DNA of 52,652 bases from Candidatus Hydrothermus pacificus (GTDB lineage Bacteria > Hydrothermota > Hydrothermia > Hydrothermales > Hydrothermaceae). This document shows, one piece after another, positions 40,976-50,282 of the stretch. The translations under genes were made by a program, and so were the position numbers. Numbering within the stretch: position 1 is the stretch's first letter; each line of letters opens with the position of its first letter. Below the pieces are notes generated by a model. The model had not been told where the DNA came from. It ran no database searches and was given only the letters and a program-made list of their open reading frames with translations. The stretch is from assembly GCA_002011615.1 (NCBI GenBank), contig MTOH01000003.1, positions 1 through 52,652 on the forward strand. The letters run 5' to 3'.

Positions 40976-41968
40976 ATGCCTGCGAATCTACCACCTCAGT
41001 ATCATGCTGCCTATCAGAAATACAGAGAGGCAAAAACAATAGAGGAAAAACTCTCTGCTTTAAAAGAAATGTGGGCGGTTATGCCAAAGCATAAAGGAAC
41101 CGACAAACTTCAGGCTGAAATAAAAAGAAAAATGGCTCAGTTAAAAGAGGAACTTGAGATTCAAAAGAAAAAAAGAAAGGGGACAGGATTTGCTTTTCCG
41201 GAAAAAGAAGGAGCAGGACAGGCTACACTCGTCGGTCCACCGAATTCAGGGAAATCAAGCCTTTTGAAATCTTTAACAAATGCAAATCCTCAGATTGCAG
41301 ACTATCCTTTTACAACGCAGATGCCAAAAGTGGGGATGATGCCTTATGAGGATATACAGATTCAGATAATTGATTTACCCCCTTTCACAGGTGATGAGGT
41401 TTTATGGTGGCAGAGAGAAATTGTTAGAATGGGAGACCTTGTTCTTTTTCTTCTGGATTTATCATCAGACAACCTGCTAGAAGATTTTGAGAATATAAAG
41501 AATTATTTTGAAGGTAAAAATATTTTTCTTGTGGGGAAGGATGAAAAAAAGGAAGAGGAATTTGCAGGTCCTGCAAGAAAGAAAACGGTTGTGATTGGAA
41601 ACAAAGCAGATGAGAAAAATGCAATGAAAAGATTTGAAATCTTAAAGGAATTTTTAAAGGAAAAATTTGATTTGATAGAGATTTCCTGTAAGAATAACAC
41701 AAACCTTGAACCGTTAAAAGAGTTAATATTCAAAAATCTTGAAATTATAAGGGTGTATACAAAAGAACCTGGAAAACCGCCTGATTTAAAAGACCCTTTA
41801 ATTTTACCCTCAGGTTCTCGAGTAATAGAAGCTGGTGAAAAACTTCACAAAGATTTTGCAAAAAATTTGAAGTATGCGAGAATATGGGGCTCTGTAAGAT
41901 TTGAGGGACAGAGAGTCCCAAGAGACTATGTTCTGAAAGATAAAGATATAGTGGAGTTTCATATATGA
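40976..41968 (+). CDS. Obg/DRG-like GTPase with TGS domain
   Basis: 330 residues. A helical N-terminus (1-75), then a G domain: G1 GPPNSGKSS (about 86-94), G2 region DYPFTTQMP, G3 as DLPPF (usual DxPG altered), G4 GNKADEKN (about 205). A C-terminal TGS domain (about 255-330) ends in the typical DYVLKDKDIVEFHI. The closest group is the DRG/Obg-HflX superclass, the DRG-like branch more common in Archaea and some bacteria. Members act on ribosomes or RNA. Overlaps thiI by four bases, suggesting a tRNA/ribosome context. Confidence 0.88.
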   Translation: MPANLPPQYHAAYQKYREAKTIEEKLSALKEMWAVMPKHKGTDKLQAEIKRKMAQLKEELEIQKKKRKGTGFAFPEKEGAGQATLVGPPNSGKSSLLKSLTNANPQIADYPFTTQMPKVGMMPYEDIQIQIIDLPPFTGDEVLWWQREIVRMGDLVLFLLDLSSDNLLEDFENIKNYFEGKNIFLVGKDEKKEEEFAGPARKKTVVIGNKADEKNAMKRFEILKEFLKEKFDLIEISCKNNTNLEPLKELIFKNLEIIRVYTKEPGKPPDLKDPLILPSGSRVIEAGEKLHKDFAKNLKYARIWGSVRFEGQRVPRDYVLKDKDIVEFHI

Positions 41969-43398
41969 AAACATATCTTTTAAGACTTGGAGAAATTACA
42001 ACCAAAGGTAAAAAGACAAGATTAAATTTCCTGAGGATACTCCTCGACAATTTAAAAGATGCTCTTGAAAGAGAAAATATAAAATATGAAAACCTTCATC
42101 ATGAATGGTCAAGGATATTTTTTGATTCGGATGATAAAAGGTGTAATGATGTTTTAAAAAGAGTATTTGGAATAGTTTCTTTTTCTGAATGTGAAAGGGT
42201 TGATTTTGATTCCTTAGAGAACCTGCTTGAGAAAGCAAAAAAAGTTTTTGGTTCCCATGTTAAAGACAAAAAATTTGCTGTAAGAGCAAGAGTAAGTTCA
42301 AATGATTTGAGTTCCAGAAAAATTGAAAAGGAACTGGGTTCTCTGCTCTATGATTTATCAAAAGGTGTTGACCTTGAAAATCCTGAAATCACATGTTATG
42401 TTGAAATCAGAAATAATAATGCTTATTTTTTCACAGAAATTATAAAAGGAGCGGGGGGACTTCCTCTTGGAAGTGAAGAAAAGGCAATCTCACTTATATC
42501 AGGGGGATACGACTCTGCTGTTGCTTCCTGGTTTATGATGAGGAAAGGGGTGCATGTCGATTTCCTGTTCTTCAATCTGGGTGGGTTTAGCCATTTAAAA
42601 GCATCCTTTGATGTTGCAAAAACTCTCTGGAAAAAATGGGGATATGGAATAAAACAGAGGTTTTTTATGGTTGATTTAAGACCTCTTGTCATAGAATTGA
42701 AGAACAAAACTTCTGAAAGGTACTGGAATGTCCTTTTAAAAAGATTTATGTTCAAAATTGCAGAAAGAATTGTAAGCAAACAAAATCATGAAGGTTTTAT
42801 AACGGGCTCTTCTGTTGGACAGGTCTCCTCTCAGACTTTGAGAAATCTATCAATCTCACAGCAGGGAATCTCGGTGAGTGTTTTTCATCCCCTTTTAGGC
42901 CTTGATAAAATGGAAATTGTTGAACTTTCAAAAAAAATAGAAACCTACGGGATATCAGAAAAGGTAAAAGAATACTGCATGCTGGTTCCTGAAAAACCTG
43001 TTACAAAAGCCAGACTGGAAGAAATTGAACAGGAGGAAAAGAAAATCCCTTCAGGATTGATAGAATATGTTCTATCTTATATTACAGAGTTTGAACTTGA
43101 GAAAGATATAGACGATTTTATAATAGAGACAGATCAGATAAAAGATGCAGATATTTTAATAGATATAAGGGAAGAAAGAGAAGAAAAAATAAAAGATGCA
43201 ATTGAAATGGACTTTTTTGATTTATTTACAGAAATGGATAATTTGAATAAGGATAAATTTTACCTTATAATATGTGAGTTTGGTTTGAGGTCACAGGAAA
43301 TTGCAAGGAAAATGAAAGAGCTCGGTTTGAATGCAAAGAGTTTTTCAGGAGGATTTGAGAATTTAAAGAAAATTTATCCAGAAATTATAAAAAAATAA
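41965..43398 (+). CDS. thiI: tRNA 4-thiouridine synthetase with C-terminal rhodanese domain
   Basis: 477 residues; adenylates and thiolates U8 of tRNA. N-terminal ferredoxin-like and THUMP domains (MKTYLLRLGEITTKGK...), a PP-loop SGGYDSAVASWFMMRKG (about 178), and a C-terminal rhodanese domain with Cys437 in ICEFGLRSQ, the sulfur carrier site known from E. coli ThiI. Sulfur would come from a cysteine desulfurase; sufS lies about 5.5 kb away on the other strand. It may also supply sulfur for thiamine. Coupled to the upstream GTPase gene. Confidence 0.94.
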   Translation: MKTYLLRLGEITTKGKKTRLNFLRILLDNLKDALERENIKYENLHHEWSRIFFDSDDKRCNDVLKRVFGIVSFSECERVDFDSLENLLEKAKKVFGSHVKDKKFAVRARVSSNDLSSRKIEKELGSLLYDLSKGVDLENPEITCYVEIRNNNAYFFTEIIKGAGGLPLGSEEKAISLISGGYDSAVASWFMMRKGVHVDFLFFNLGGFSHLKASFDVAKTLWKKWGYGIKQRFFMVDLRPLVIELKNKTSERYWNVLLKRFMFKIAERIVSKQNHEGFITGSSVGQVSSQTLRNLSISQQGISVSVFHPLLGLDKMEIVELSKKIETYGISEKVKEYCMLVPEKPVTKARLEEIEQEEKKIPSGLIEYVLSYITEFELEKDIDDFIIETDQIKDADILIDIREEREEKIKDAIEMDFFDLFTEMDNLNKDKFYLIICEFGLRSQEIARKMKELGLNAKSFSGGFENLKKIYPEIIKK

Positions 43399-43415
43399 GA
43401 TGGGGGTGATGTTTA

Positions 43416-45323
43416 ATGAAATTATTAAAAACAATAATGGTAGTATCTATTTTATCCACAGGTTATGCATATATAAGGGACAGTGTGGGTGTTCCTATGA
43501 GAGATGGTATTCATCTTGGAACAGATATATATTACCCTGTAACTTCACTTCCTCCATGGCCCACACTTCTGCAGAGGACACCTTATGATAGAGGGTGGGA
43601 CAGCCTTTATATTTTTCTTATTACTGATGTCTTCGGATATGTCCTTGCTGTCCAGAATGTAAGGGGATACGGAGATTCTGAAGGTGAGCCGATGGTATTT
43701 TTGAGTGATGGATGGGGAGAATTGCAGGATGGATATGATGCAATAGAATGGATTGCAGATAGATTATGGTCAGATGGTAAAATCGGTATGATAGGTGTAT
43801 CTGCACATGGAATGACCCAGTATTATGCAGCAGGAGCCCAACCACCACATCTTGTATGCTGTGCTCCAACAGTTGCAGCACCTTCCCTTTATCATCAATG
43901 TGCTTTCAACGGTGGAGAATTTAGAAAAGCACTTGTTGAAACATGGCTTCAGGGTGTTGGGACTCCCTGGTTGATTGATACTGTATGTAACCATCCAAAT
44001 TATGACTCAATATGGTCTGTTGTTAATTTAAGAGAAAAATATGATGTTGCAAATTATCCAATGTTTCACATATCCGGATGGTTTGACCTCTATACTGATG
44101 GACAGCTCGAAGCATTTTCAGAGCTTCAAAGTCGATTTCATAACCAGAAACTATTTATGGGACCGTGGGGACATTATGCTTTTGGAGCAAGAGAACAGGG
44201 AGACCTTGTATTTCCTCCCAATGCTGAATTAAATGAACTTGACATGATGAATATGCTTCTTGAATGGTATGACTACTGGATGAAAAATGGTGGTGGACCT
44301 GTCCCTCCTCCAAAAGTAAAATTTTATCTGATGGGGGATTGTGACACCCAGGATACAACATACTGGAATCACTGGGTCACAGCTGACACATGGCCTTTAC
44401 CCGATGTTAATCACAAGTCATTCTATTTGAGGGAAAATGGTCTTCTTGATACCTTCCCTCCTTTAACCGATGAAATAGACACCTTTATATATGACCCTGC
44501 CAATCCATGCACCACTTATGGTGGAAGAGAATATATAGGACTTGACCATGGGTATGGCCCTATTGACCAGAGACCGATTGAGAACAGGTCCGATGTATTA
44601 ATTTACTCAACTCCACCACTTCCCTCACCTCTAACTGTTACAGGAAAGTTAACCATGGTACTGTATGCAGCCTCTGATAGATATGATACAGACTGGACAG
44701 TAAGAGTTACAGATGTTTATCCTGATGGAAGGTCAATTCTTGTAACAGACCATATCTTAATGGCAAGACACAGACACGGATTTGACAGGGAAGATTCTCT
44801 TATCCCTGATGTCCCTGATACATTCATAATTGATTTATGGAGCACTGCCTATGTTTTTAATGCGGGTCACAGGTTACGTGTGATACTTTCATCCTCAAAT
44901 TATCCGAGATTTGAAAAAAATCCAAACACAGGAAATCCCTTTAAAAGAGATGATTCAGTATTTGTTGTTGCAACCCAGAAAATATACAGAACAACAACAA
45001 TGCCTTCGCATATTATCATACCTGTCCTGCCTTCACCCGTTTATGTGAAAGAAAAAAATCTCAGAAACTGTATAAAGACAAAAATTGAAATATGTTCACC
45101 ATCTATTTTGATTAGCTCCCGGGTCAGATTATATACTGACACTGAAGGAAAACAGAAAATATTCTTTCACATCTATGACCCTACGGGTAGAAAAAGTCAA
45201 TCTTTTACTGTAAAAGTTAAAAAGGGCTATAACTACATCAAATTAAATGAAATCAGAAGTGGAACCTATTTTATAAGATTGAATAAACAGAGAAAAGGTA
45301 AAAAAATAATCATTCTGAAATAG
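43416..45323 (+). CDS. Secreted CocE/NonD-family alpha/beta hydrolase (X-Pro peptidase-like) with sorting-like tail
   Basis: 635 residues. Signal peptide (about 1-18), then an X-Pro dipeptidyl-peptidase S15/CocE alpha/beta-hydrolase domain: VPMRDGIHLGTDIYYP, LLQRTPYDR, VQNVRGYGDSEG, and the nucleophile elbow GVSAHG (Ser about 126; usual GxSYxG). The jelly-roll X-Pro C-terminal domain (YAASDRYDTDWTVRVTDVYPDG) follows. The last 80 residues form a sorting-like sandwich ending RKGKKIIILK. Likely an exported peptidase or ester hydrolase. Ribosome site GGGGTGATG-type, 17 bases after thiI. The PorV-like gene follows 47 bases later. Confidence 0.85.
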   Translation: MKLLKTIMVVSILSTGYAYIRDSVGVPMRDGIHLGTDIYYPVTSLPPWPTLLQRTPYDRGWDSLYIFLITDVFGYVLAVQNVRGYGDSEGEPMVFLSDGWGELQDGYDAIEWIADRLWSDGKIGMIGVSAHGMTQYYAAGAQPPHLVCCAPTVAAPSLYHQCAFNGGEFRKALVETWLQGVGTPWLIDTVCNHPNYDSIWSVVNLREKYDVANYPMFHISGWFDLYTDGQLEAFSELQSRFHNQKLFMGPWGHYAFGAREQGDLVFPPNAELNELDMMNMLLEWYDYWMKNGGGPVPPPKVKFYLMGDCDTQDTTYWNHWVTADTWPLPDVNHKSFYLRENGLLDTFPPLTDEIDTFIYDPANPCTTYGGREYIGLDHGYGPIDQRPIENRSDVLIYSTPPLPSPLTVTGKLTMVLYAASDRYDTDWTVRVTDVYPDGRSILVTDHILMARHRHGFDREDSLIPDVPDTFIIDLWSTAYVFNAGHRLRVILSSSNYPRFEKNPNTGNPFKRDDSVFVVATQKIYRTTTMPSHIIIPVLPSPVYVKEKNLRNCIKTKIEICSPSILISSRVRLYTDTEGKQKIFFHIYDPTGRKSQSFTVKVKKGYNYIKLNEIRSGTYFIRLNKQRKGKKIIILK

Positions 45324-45370
45324 CATTTTTTTTGACTTGCCCACTGGATTTATATTAATATAAATATCTT

Positions 45371-46297
45371 ATGAGAAAAATTTTAATAATAGGGGTTAGC
45401 ATATTTTGTATATTTGCTGATGCAGGTAAGTATGGAAGTGAGAGATTTGAGTTTGGGTACAGTGCAAGGGTTCAGGCAATGGGTTCTGCATTTTCAGCGG
45501 GTGAAAAAGACTTAACAGGTGTTTTCCTGAATCCCGCGGTATTATCTTCAATAAATTCTCTGAAAGCTGAAGGCTCCTATTCAATTTATTATGGGAACCT
45601 TTTCTCATCGGGTTCTGTGAATCTGTGCATACCTCAGGAAAATTATAATATTGGTCTCTCGGTATTTTTTCTCCAGGTTCCTGATATTCCTCATACGGAA
45701 GTAACAGACCCTGATTCTGTAAACAACTTTGACGATATAATACTCAGGGGATACTTCTCTTCTTACACCTATATATTTAATTTATCATTTTCAAAAAGTG
45801 CAGGAAATTTTACACTCGGAGCAAATATGAAAATGGTATACGAAGATATACTTGATGAAAATGGTAAGGGAATCGGCTTTGACATAGGTTTGATAAAAAC
45901 ATTAAATCAAAGGACAAGAATAGGACTTTCCCTGCAGAATGCCTTCGGAACTTACATGATATGGACAACAGGAAGAAAAGAGGCTTTTAATCCATTCTTG
46001 AACATAGGAATTTCCCTTTCACCTGTGAAGAATCTCAACACCAATTTTGATGTATCAATTAAAACCGAAAATATAAGAAGTTCTTCGTTTTTTTCACTAT
46101 CCTTCCTGTCTATTCACCCCAGAATAGGATTTGAATGGAACTTATTTAAATCCTTAAATTTAAGAGGAGGGATGGAGGAATCTCTGCCCACTCTGGGGCT
46201 GGGATTTAATTTTAAAAATTTTGAAATCAACTATGCCTTAAGGTATTCCCTTGACCTGGGAGACTCTCATATAATTACCCTATCCTATAGCAAATGA
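45371..46297 (+). CDS. PorV/UPF0164-like outer-membrane barrel protein
   Basis: 308 residues, signal peptide of about 18, then the typical start of the PorV/PorQ (UPF0164) barrel family: FGYSARVQAMGSAFSAGEKD (about 28-48), GVFLNPAVLSS, followed by alternating barrel strands. PorV is the outer-membrane shuttle that binds C-terminal sorting domains in the type IX system. It sits directly after a secreted hydrolase with such a tail. Probable promoter is weak (TATAAA at 45359-45364, six bases before ATG; poor -35). Its stop overlaps the next gene's start. Confidence 0.78.
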   Translation: MRKILIIGVSIFCIFADAGKYGSERFEFGYSARVQAMGSAFSAGEKDLTGVFLNPAVLSSINSLKAEGSYSIYYGNLFSSGSVNLCIPQENYNIGLSVFFLQVPDIPHTEVTDPDSVNNFDDIILRGYFSSYTYIFNLSFSKSAGNFTLGANMKMVYEDILDENGKGIGFDIGLIKTLNQRTRIGLSLQNAFGTYMIWTTGRKEAFNPFLNIGISLSPVKNLNTNFDVSIKTENIRSSSFFSLSFLSIHPRIGFEWNLFKSLNLRGGMEESLPTLGLGFNFKNFEINYALRYSLDLGDSHIITLSYSK

Positions 46298-46851
46298 TGT
46301 TTTTTCTATCAAGAAAGCTAATCCATCTTTTATCTTCATTGATACCTTTAAGCTATATAGTGCTTAACAAAAGAGTTATTCTAACAGCAGTTTTATTAAT
46401 TCTAATCGTTTCTATACTTGTAGAGATAATGAGATTCAAATCCAGTAATTTTAAACGAATATTTAATAGGGTTTTTGGAGAAATGTTAAAGAAAGAAGAA
46501 AAAAACAGAATCACAGGAGCAACATGGGTTATGCTATCAAATTTTTTATGCATTGCTCTCTTTAAAAAAGAAATCGCAATCATGGCACTGCTTTTTATGA
46601 GTGTGTCCGATAGCATAGCATCTATGATAGGGAAATTTATTGGTAAATATAAAATATTTGATAAAACTCTTGAAGGTAGTATATGTTTCCTTATCTCATC
46701 TTTTTTTATAACTATGTTTTTTAACCTGAGCTTTTCCTTAAAAATATTCGCAAGTTTTCTGGGAACCTTAGTTGAGATAACACCTTTGCCACTTGACGAC
46801 AATCTTTTAGTCCCCCTTGTAACCGGGGGAATACTGGAAATTTTAACATAA
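46294..46851 (+). CDS. CTP-dependent lipid/polyprenol kinase-like membrane protein (DGK1/VTE5/SEC59 family)
   Basis: 185 residues, about six membrane helices. Motifs typical of the CTP-dependent dolichol/phytol/diacylglycerol kinase family are present: RKLIHLLSS at the N-terminus, FGEMLKKEEKNRITGATWV, SVSDSIASMIGKFIGK (about 105-120), KTLEGS, and the C-terminal PLPLDDNLLVPLVTGG. Substrate could be a prenol, phytol-like alcohol or diacylglycerol. In an operon with dxr (isoprenoid synthesis), a polyprenol is attractive, but this is inference. Confidence 0.85.
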   Translation: MMFFLSRKLIHLLSSLIPLSYIVLNKRVILTAVLLILIVSILVEIMRFKSSNFKRIFNRVFGEMLKKEEKNRITGATWVMLSNFLCIALFKKEIAIMALLFMSVSDSIASMIGKFIGKYKIFDKTLEGSICFLISSFFITMFFNLSFSLKIFASFLGTLVEITPLPLDDNLLVPLVTGGILEILT

Positions 46852-46864
46852 AAGGAGGTATATG

Positions 46865-48043
46865 ATGATAAAAACAATGATGATTCTTCTTTTCCTGCAG
46901 AATCCACAGAGTCTTATACAGGATGCAAGAAACCTTGTAAAAGAAGGGAAATACGAAATTGCCCGTGAAATGTATGAAAAAGCTCTGAACACAGAAAAAC
47001 TTCACCCACTGGAAGAATACAGGACCATAATGGAACTTGTGGACATCGAAATAGAACATCTGGATATGTACGACGATGCACTCAAAAATCTGCTTTATGC
47101 AAAAAGCCTTTTCAGCAAAAATGCCCATTTTCAGGCAGAAGTGTTTTACAGGCTGGGCATTCTTTATGAGAAAATGGGAGATTATAAAAAGGCAGCAGAG
47201 TTTTACCAGACGGTTGTAACAAAATACAGAAAGAGTAAGTACTGGCAGGATGCCTTTGATGCAGTTGAAAGGGTTTTCAGAAAAAATGTGCCTGAATACG
47301 TGGGAAAAGTGGGAAGCATATATATAACAGTTCCTGAATTTGAAAAAATACTGGAAAATGTTCCTGCCTTTGCAAAACCCAGGACCAATAAAGATAAAGT
47401 AGAGTTTGTTGATAGAATCCTTGAAAGAAAGATGCTTGCACTGGAAGCAAAAGAAAGAAAAATGTATCTTAAAAGTTCCTATTTGGAAAAGCTCTATGAT
47501 GTAAAAGAAAATCTCCTGATAAATGTATTGTCCGAAGAGATAACAAATCAGGTAGAGGTAACGACGGAAGAGATCAATATTTATTATCAGGAGCATCTTG
47601 ATGAATATAGAATTCCCGAGAAATTCAAATTTGCAAGGATAGAAGTTAAAGACAAAAAACTGGCAGATGAAATTCTTTTAAAACTGAAAAAAGGAGAACC
47701 CGCTGAATCCCTTGCCTTCAAATACTCAACTGCGCCTGATGCAAAAAAGGGTGGGATTGTAGAAGCTTATACAAAGGGGAGTTTTCCTCAGGAATACTAT
47801 GAATATCTCGTGAACATGAAACCCGGTGAAGTAAAGGGTCCTATTTTTATAAAATCCAGAAAAATTTACGGAATTATAAAATTTATAGAAAAAATACCCG
47901 AAAAAATAAGACCCCTTGAAGAGGTTGAAAACATTATAAAAAACAGACTTTCAACCATCAAAAAAAGGGAAACCTGGCAGAATTTCATAAAGAGGTTAAA
48001 AGAAAAATATAATCCTGAAAATTATCTAAAAAAAGAGAAATGA
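46865..48043 (+). CDS. Periplasmic PpiC-type peptidyl-prolyl isomerase with N-terminal TPR repeats
   Basis: 392 residues. Signal-like N-terminus (MIKTMMILLFLQ), a TPR-like region (about 20-140, AREMYEKALNTEKLHP, AAEFYQTVV), a SurA/PrsA-like helical region, then a parvulin domain (about 255-350: FKFARIEV, AFKYSTAPDAKKGG, MKPGEVKGPI). Probable chaperone for outer-membrane or secreted proteins. AAAGGAGG precedes two ATGs; the second (46865) has the better six-base spacing, the first (46862) would add one Met. TPR plus parvulin is an uncommon fusion. Confidence 0.82.
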   Translation: MIKTMMILLFLQNPQSLIQDARNLVKEGKYEIAREMYEKALNTEKLHPLEEYRTIMELVDIEIEHLDMYDDALKNLLYAKSLFSKNAHFQAEVFYRLGILYEKMGDYKKAAEFYQTVVTKYRKSKYWQDAFDAVERVFRKNVPEYVGKVGSIYITVPEFEKILENVPAFAKPRTNKDKVEFVDRILERKMLALEAKERKMYLKSSYLEKLYDVKENLLINVLSEEITNQVEVTTEEINIYYQEHLDEYRIPEKFKFARIEVKDKKLADEILLKLKKGEPAESLAFKYSTAPDAKKGGIVEAYTKGSFPQEYYEYLVNMKPGEVKGPIFIKSRKIYGIIKFIEKIPEKIRPLEEVENIIKNRLSTIKKRETWQNFIKRLKEKYNPENYLKKEK

Positions 48044-49191
48044 TAGAGAAGTTTATCGAAGGCATAGAAAGCTGTGTTACTCCGGAAGACCTTGAACAAA
48101 AACTAAAAACTAAAAAGGTTTTAAAAGTAAAATATGGAGCAGACCCTTCCAGACCTGACCTCCATCTTGGTCATTATGTATGTCTTAAAAAGCTTAAAGA
48201 TTTTCAGGAACTGGGACACAGGATTATATTTATAATAGGAGACTTTACTGCAATAATAGGTGACCCTTCAGGCAGGAACAAGACAAGACCACGACTTACA
48301 GAGGAGGAAGTAAAAGAAAATTCAAAAACTTACATGGACCAGGTATTTAAGGTTCTTGACCCGGATAAAACCGAAGTCGTCTTTAACAGCCAATGGCTTT
48401 CCAGACTCTCTTCAAAGGATGTGATAGAACTTTCAGCCAGATACACAGTTGCAAGAATGCTGGAAAGAGATGATTTCAGGGCGAGATTTAATTCTCAAAT
48501 TCCGATATCAGTCCATGAGTTTCTATACCCTCTTTTTCAGGCTTATGATTCTGTGTATCTTGAAATAGATGTAGAAATTGGCGGTTCTGATCAACACTTT
48601 AACTTTGCGTTAACCAGAGAGGTTCAGAGGAATTTCGGCCAGGAACCTCAGGTCTTCATAACAATGCCTCTTATTGAAGGCATAGATGGAAAATTAAAAA
48701 TGTCAAAATCCTATGATAACGCAATAGGACTGACAGAGAGTGCTGATGAAATGTTCGGCAAAATAATGTCCATACCCGATGAACTAATACAAAAATACTA
48801 CAGGGTTGTGCTAAGGAAGTGGGATGAAAAACTTGAAAAATTTATAGAAGAAAATCCCAGAGACGCAAAAGAAAAACTTGCAATGGAAATTACTCAGATA
48901 TTTCACGGCTCTGAATCTGCCAGAAGTGCAAGGGATAAATTCATAAAAATTTTCAGGGAAAAAACAGTGCCCGATGATGTCCCGGTATATAAAACTGTAT
49001 CGGGTAAACCTCTTGTTGAAATTATGGTTGAAGCAAAACTTGTTTCATCAAAATCAGAGGCAAGGCGATTGATAGCACAATCAGCTGTAAAGTTTGAAAA
49101 AGAAACTGTGAAGGATATAAATTATATAATTTCGAGAAAAGGCATTTTGAAAGTTGGAAAGAGAAAGTTTTTGAGGATAGAACCGGGATGA
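48040..49191 (+). CDS. tyrS: Tyrosyl-tRNA synthetase
   Basis: 383 residues; class I aminoacyl-tRNA synthetase of the TyrZ-like bacterial branch. HIGH motif as DLHLGH (about 39-44), KMSKS as LKMSKSYD (about 225), tyrosine-binding region EIGGSDQHFNF, and a C-terminal S4 RNA-binding domain (KLVSSKSEARRLIAQSAVKF). Overlaps the PpiC gene and dxr by four bases each. Confidence 0.96.
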   Translation: MIEKFIEGIESCVTPEDLEQKLKTKKVLKVKYGADPSRPDLHLGHYVCLKKLKDFQELGHRIIFIIGDFTAIIGDPSGRNKTRPRLTEEEVKENSKTYMDQVFKVLDPDKTEVVFNSQWLSRLSSKDVIELSARYTVARMLERDDFRARFNSQIPISVHEFLYPLFQAYDSVYLEIDVEIGGSDQHFNFALTREVQRNFGQEPQVFITMPLIEGIDGKLKMSKSYDNAIGLTESADEMFGKIMSIPDELIQKYYRVVLRKWDEKLEKFIEENPRDAKEKLAMEITQIFHGSESARSARDKFIKIFREKTVPDDVPVYKTVSGKPLVEIMVEAKLVSSKSEARRLIAQSAVKFEKETVKDINYIISRKGILKVGKRKFLRIEPG

Positions 49192-50282
49192 AATTATTTC
49201 TCTTTGGGGCAACAGGATGGATAGGGAAACAAGTCCTTGAAGTCTTAGGAAAAATTGCTTCTGAATATCAGGTCTTTGCTCTGACCGCAAACAGAAAAGA
49301 GGACAGACTTCTTAAAATTTTAAAGAAATGGAAAGCAAAATACGGTGTTGTTACAGGGAAAAAAACAGGTAAATACAGAGAGTTATTCTATGGAACAGAA
49401 AAAATACCGGATTTAATTGAGGAATCCGATGTTATATTGTTTGCCTGTGCAGGGACATCTCTTGCAAGATATCTGTTTTACGCTCTTGAGAAAAATAAAA
49501 AAATCCTCTTATCAAACAAAGAAATTATTGTCTCTTTCGGAGAAATAATGTCTCAAAAATACATAAAAAAAATCCTGCCCATTGATTCAGAACATTCATC
49601 TCTTTTTCAGCTCCTGAAAAAATTCAAATTTTCTGAGATAAAAAAGGTGGCAATAACCGCTTCAGGAGGACCTTTTTTTAGAAGGAAAAGTTTAAAAAGA
49701 ATAACCATAAAACAAGCTCTAAAACACCCTGTATGGAGAATGGGCAAAAAAATAACAATTGACTCTGCAACAATGATGAACAAAAGCTTAGAAATAATTG
49801 AGGCTCACTACCTTTTTAAAATACCTCCTTCTAAAATAGATGTTATAGTCCATCCTCAGAGCATTGTGCACTCCCTTGTTTTCACCAATGATGACACTGT
49901 ATTTGCCAATATGTTTTATCCTGATATGAAATATCCGATACTCTATGCGCTGGGATTTCCAGAGAGAAAACCAAACAACTTCAGGAAAATAGATTTTGAA
50001 AATTTGAAAATGAATTTCTATACTCTAAATAGAAAGGAGAACAAGGCAATAGATATGGGTTATTTTTCTATTGAAAATAAAAAAGGATATCCGGCAGTTT
50101 TAAACTTTGCAAATGAAGAAGCAGTAAAGTTTTTTTTGAAAGGTAAAATAAAATTTAATCAGATAATCCCACTGGTTGAAAAGACAATAAACAGTTACAA
50201 ACCATTTAAGGTAAAAACCCTTGATGATATATATGGAATTGAAAAATGGACAAGAAATAAAATCAGGGAATTTGTAAAATGA
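49188..50282 (+). CDS. dxr: 1-deoxy-D-xylulose 5-phosphate reductoisomerase
   Basis: 364 residues; NADPH-dependent step to MEP in isoprenoid synthesis. NADPH site FGATGWIGKQVLEVL (usual GSTGSIG), LLSNKEIIV, metal site PIDSEHSSLFQLL (Asp/Glu ligands), SGGPF, HPVWRMGKKITIDSATMMNKSLEIIEA split by family motifs, and VHPQSIVHSLV. Slightly shorter than most homologues (about 380-400). Coupled to tyrS and rseP by four-base overlaps. Confidence 0.95.
   Translation: MKLFLFGATGWIGKQVLEVLGKIASEYQVFALTANRKEDRLLKILKKWKAKYGVVTGKKTGKYRELFYGTEKIPDLIEESDVILFACAGTSLARYLFYALEKNKKILLSNKEIIVSFGEIMSQKYIKKILPIDSEHSSLFQLLKKFKFSEIKKVAITASGGPFFRRKSLKRITIKQALKHPVWRMGKKITIDSATMMNKSLEIIEAHYLFKIPPSKIDVIVHPQSIVHSLVFTNDDTVFANMFYPDMKYPILYALGFPERKPNNFRKIDFENLKMNFYTLNRKENKAIDMGYFSIENKKGYPAVLNFANEEAVKFFLKGKIKFNQIIPLVEKTINSYKPFKVKTLDDIYGIEKWTRNKIREFVK

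Noticed and set aside
45332-45364. Firm promoter before the PorV-like gene
   Set aside because: TATAAA lies six bases before ATG, but TTGACT is 21 bases away and TTGCCC at 16 bases is a poor -35, so I mention it only as weak.
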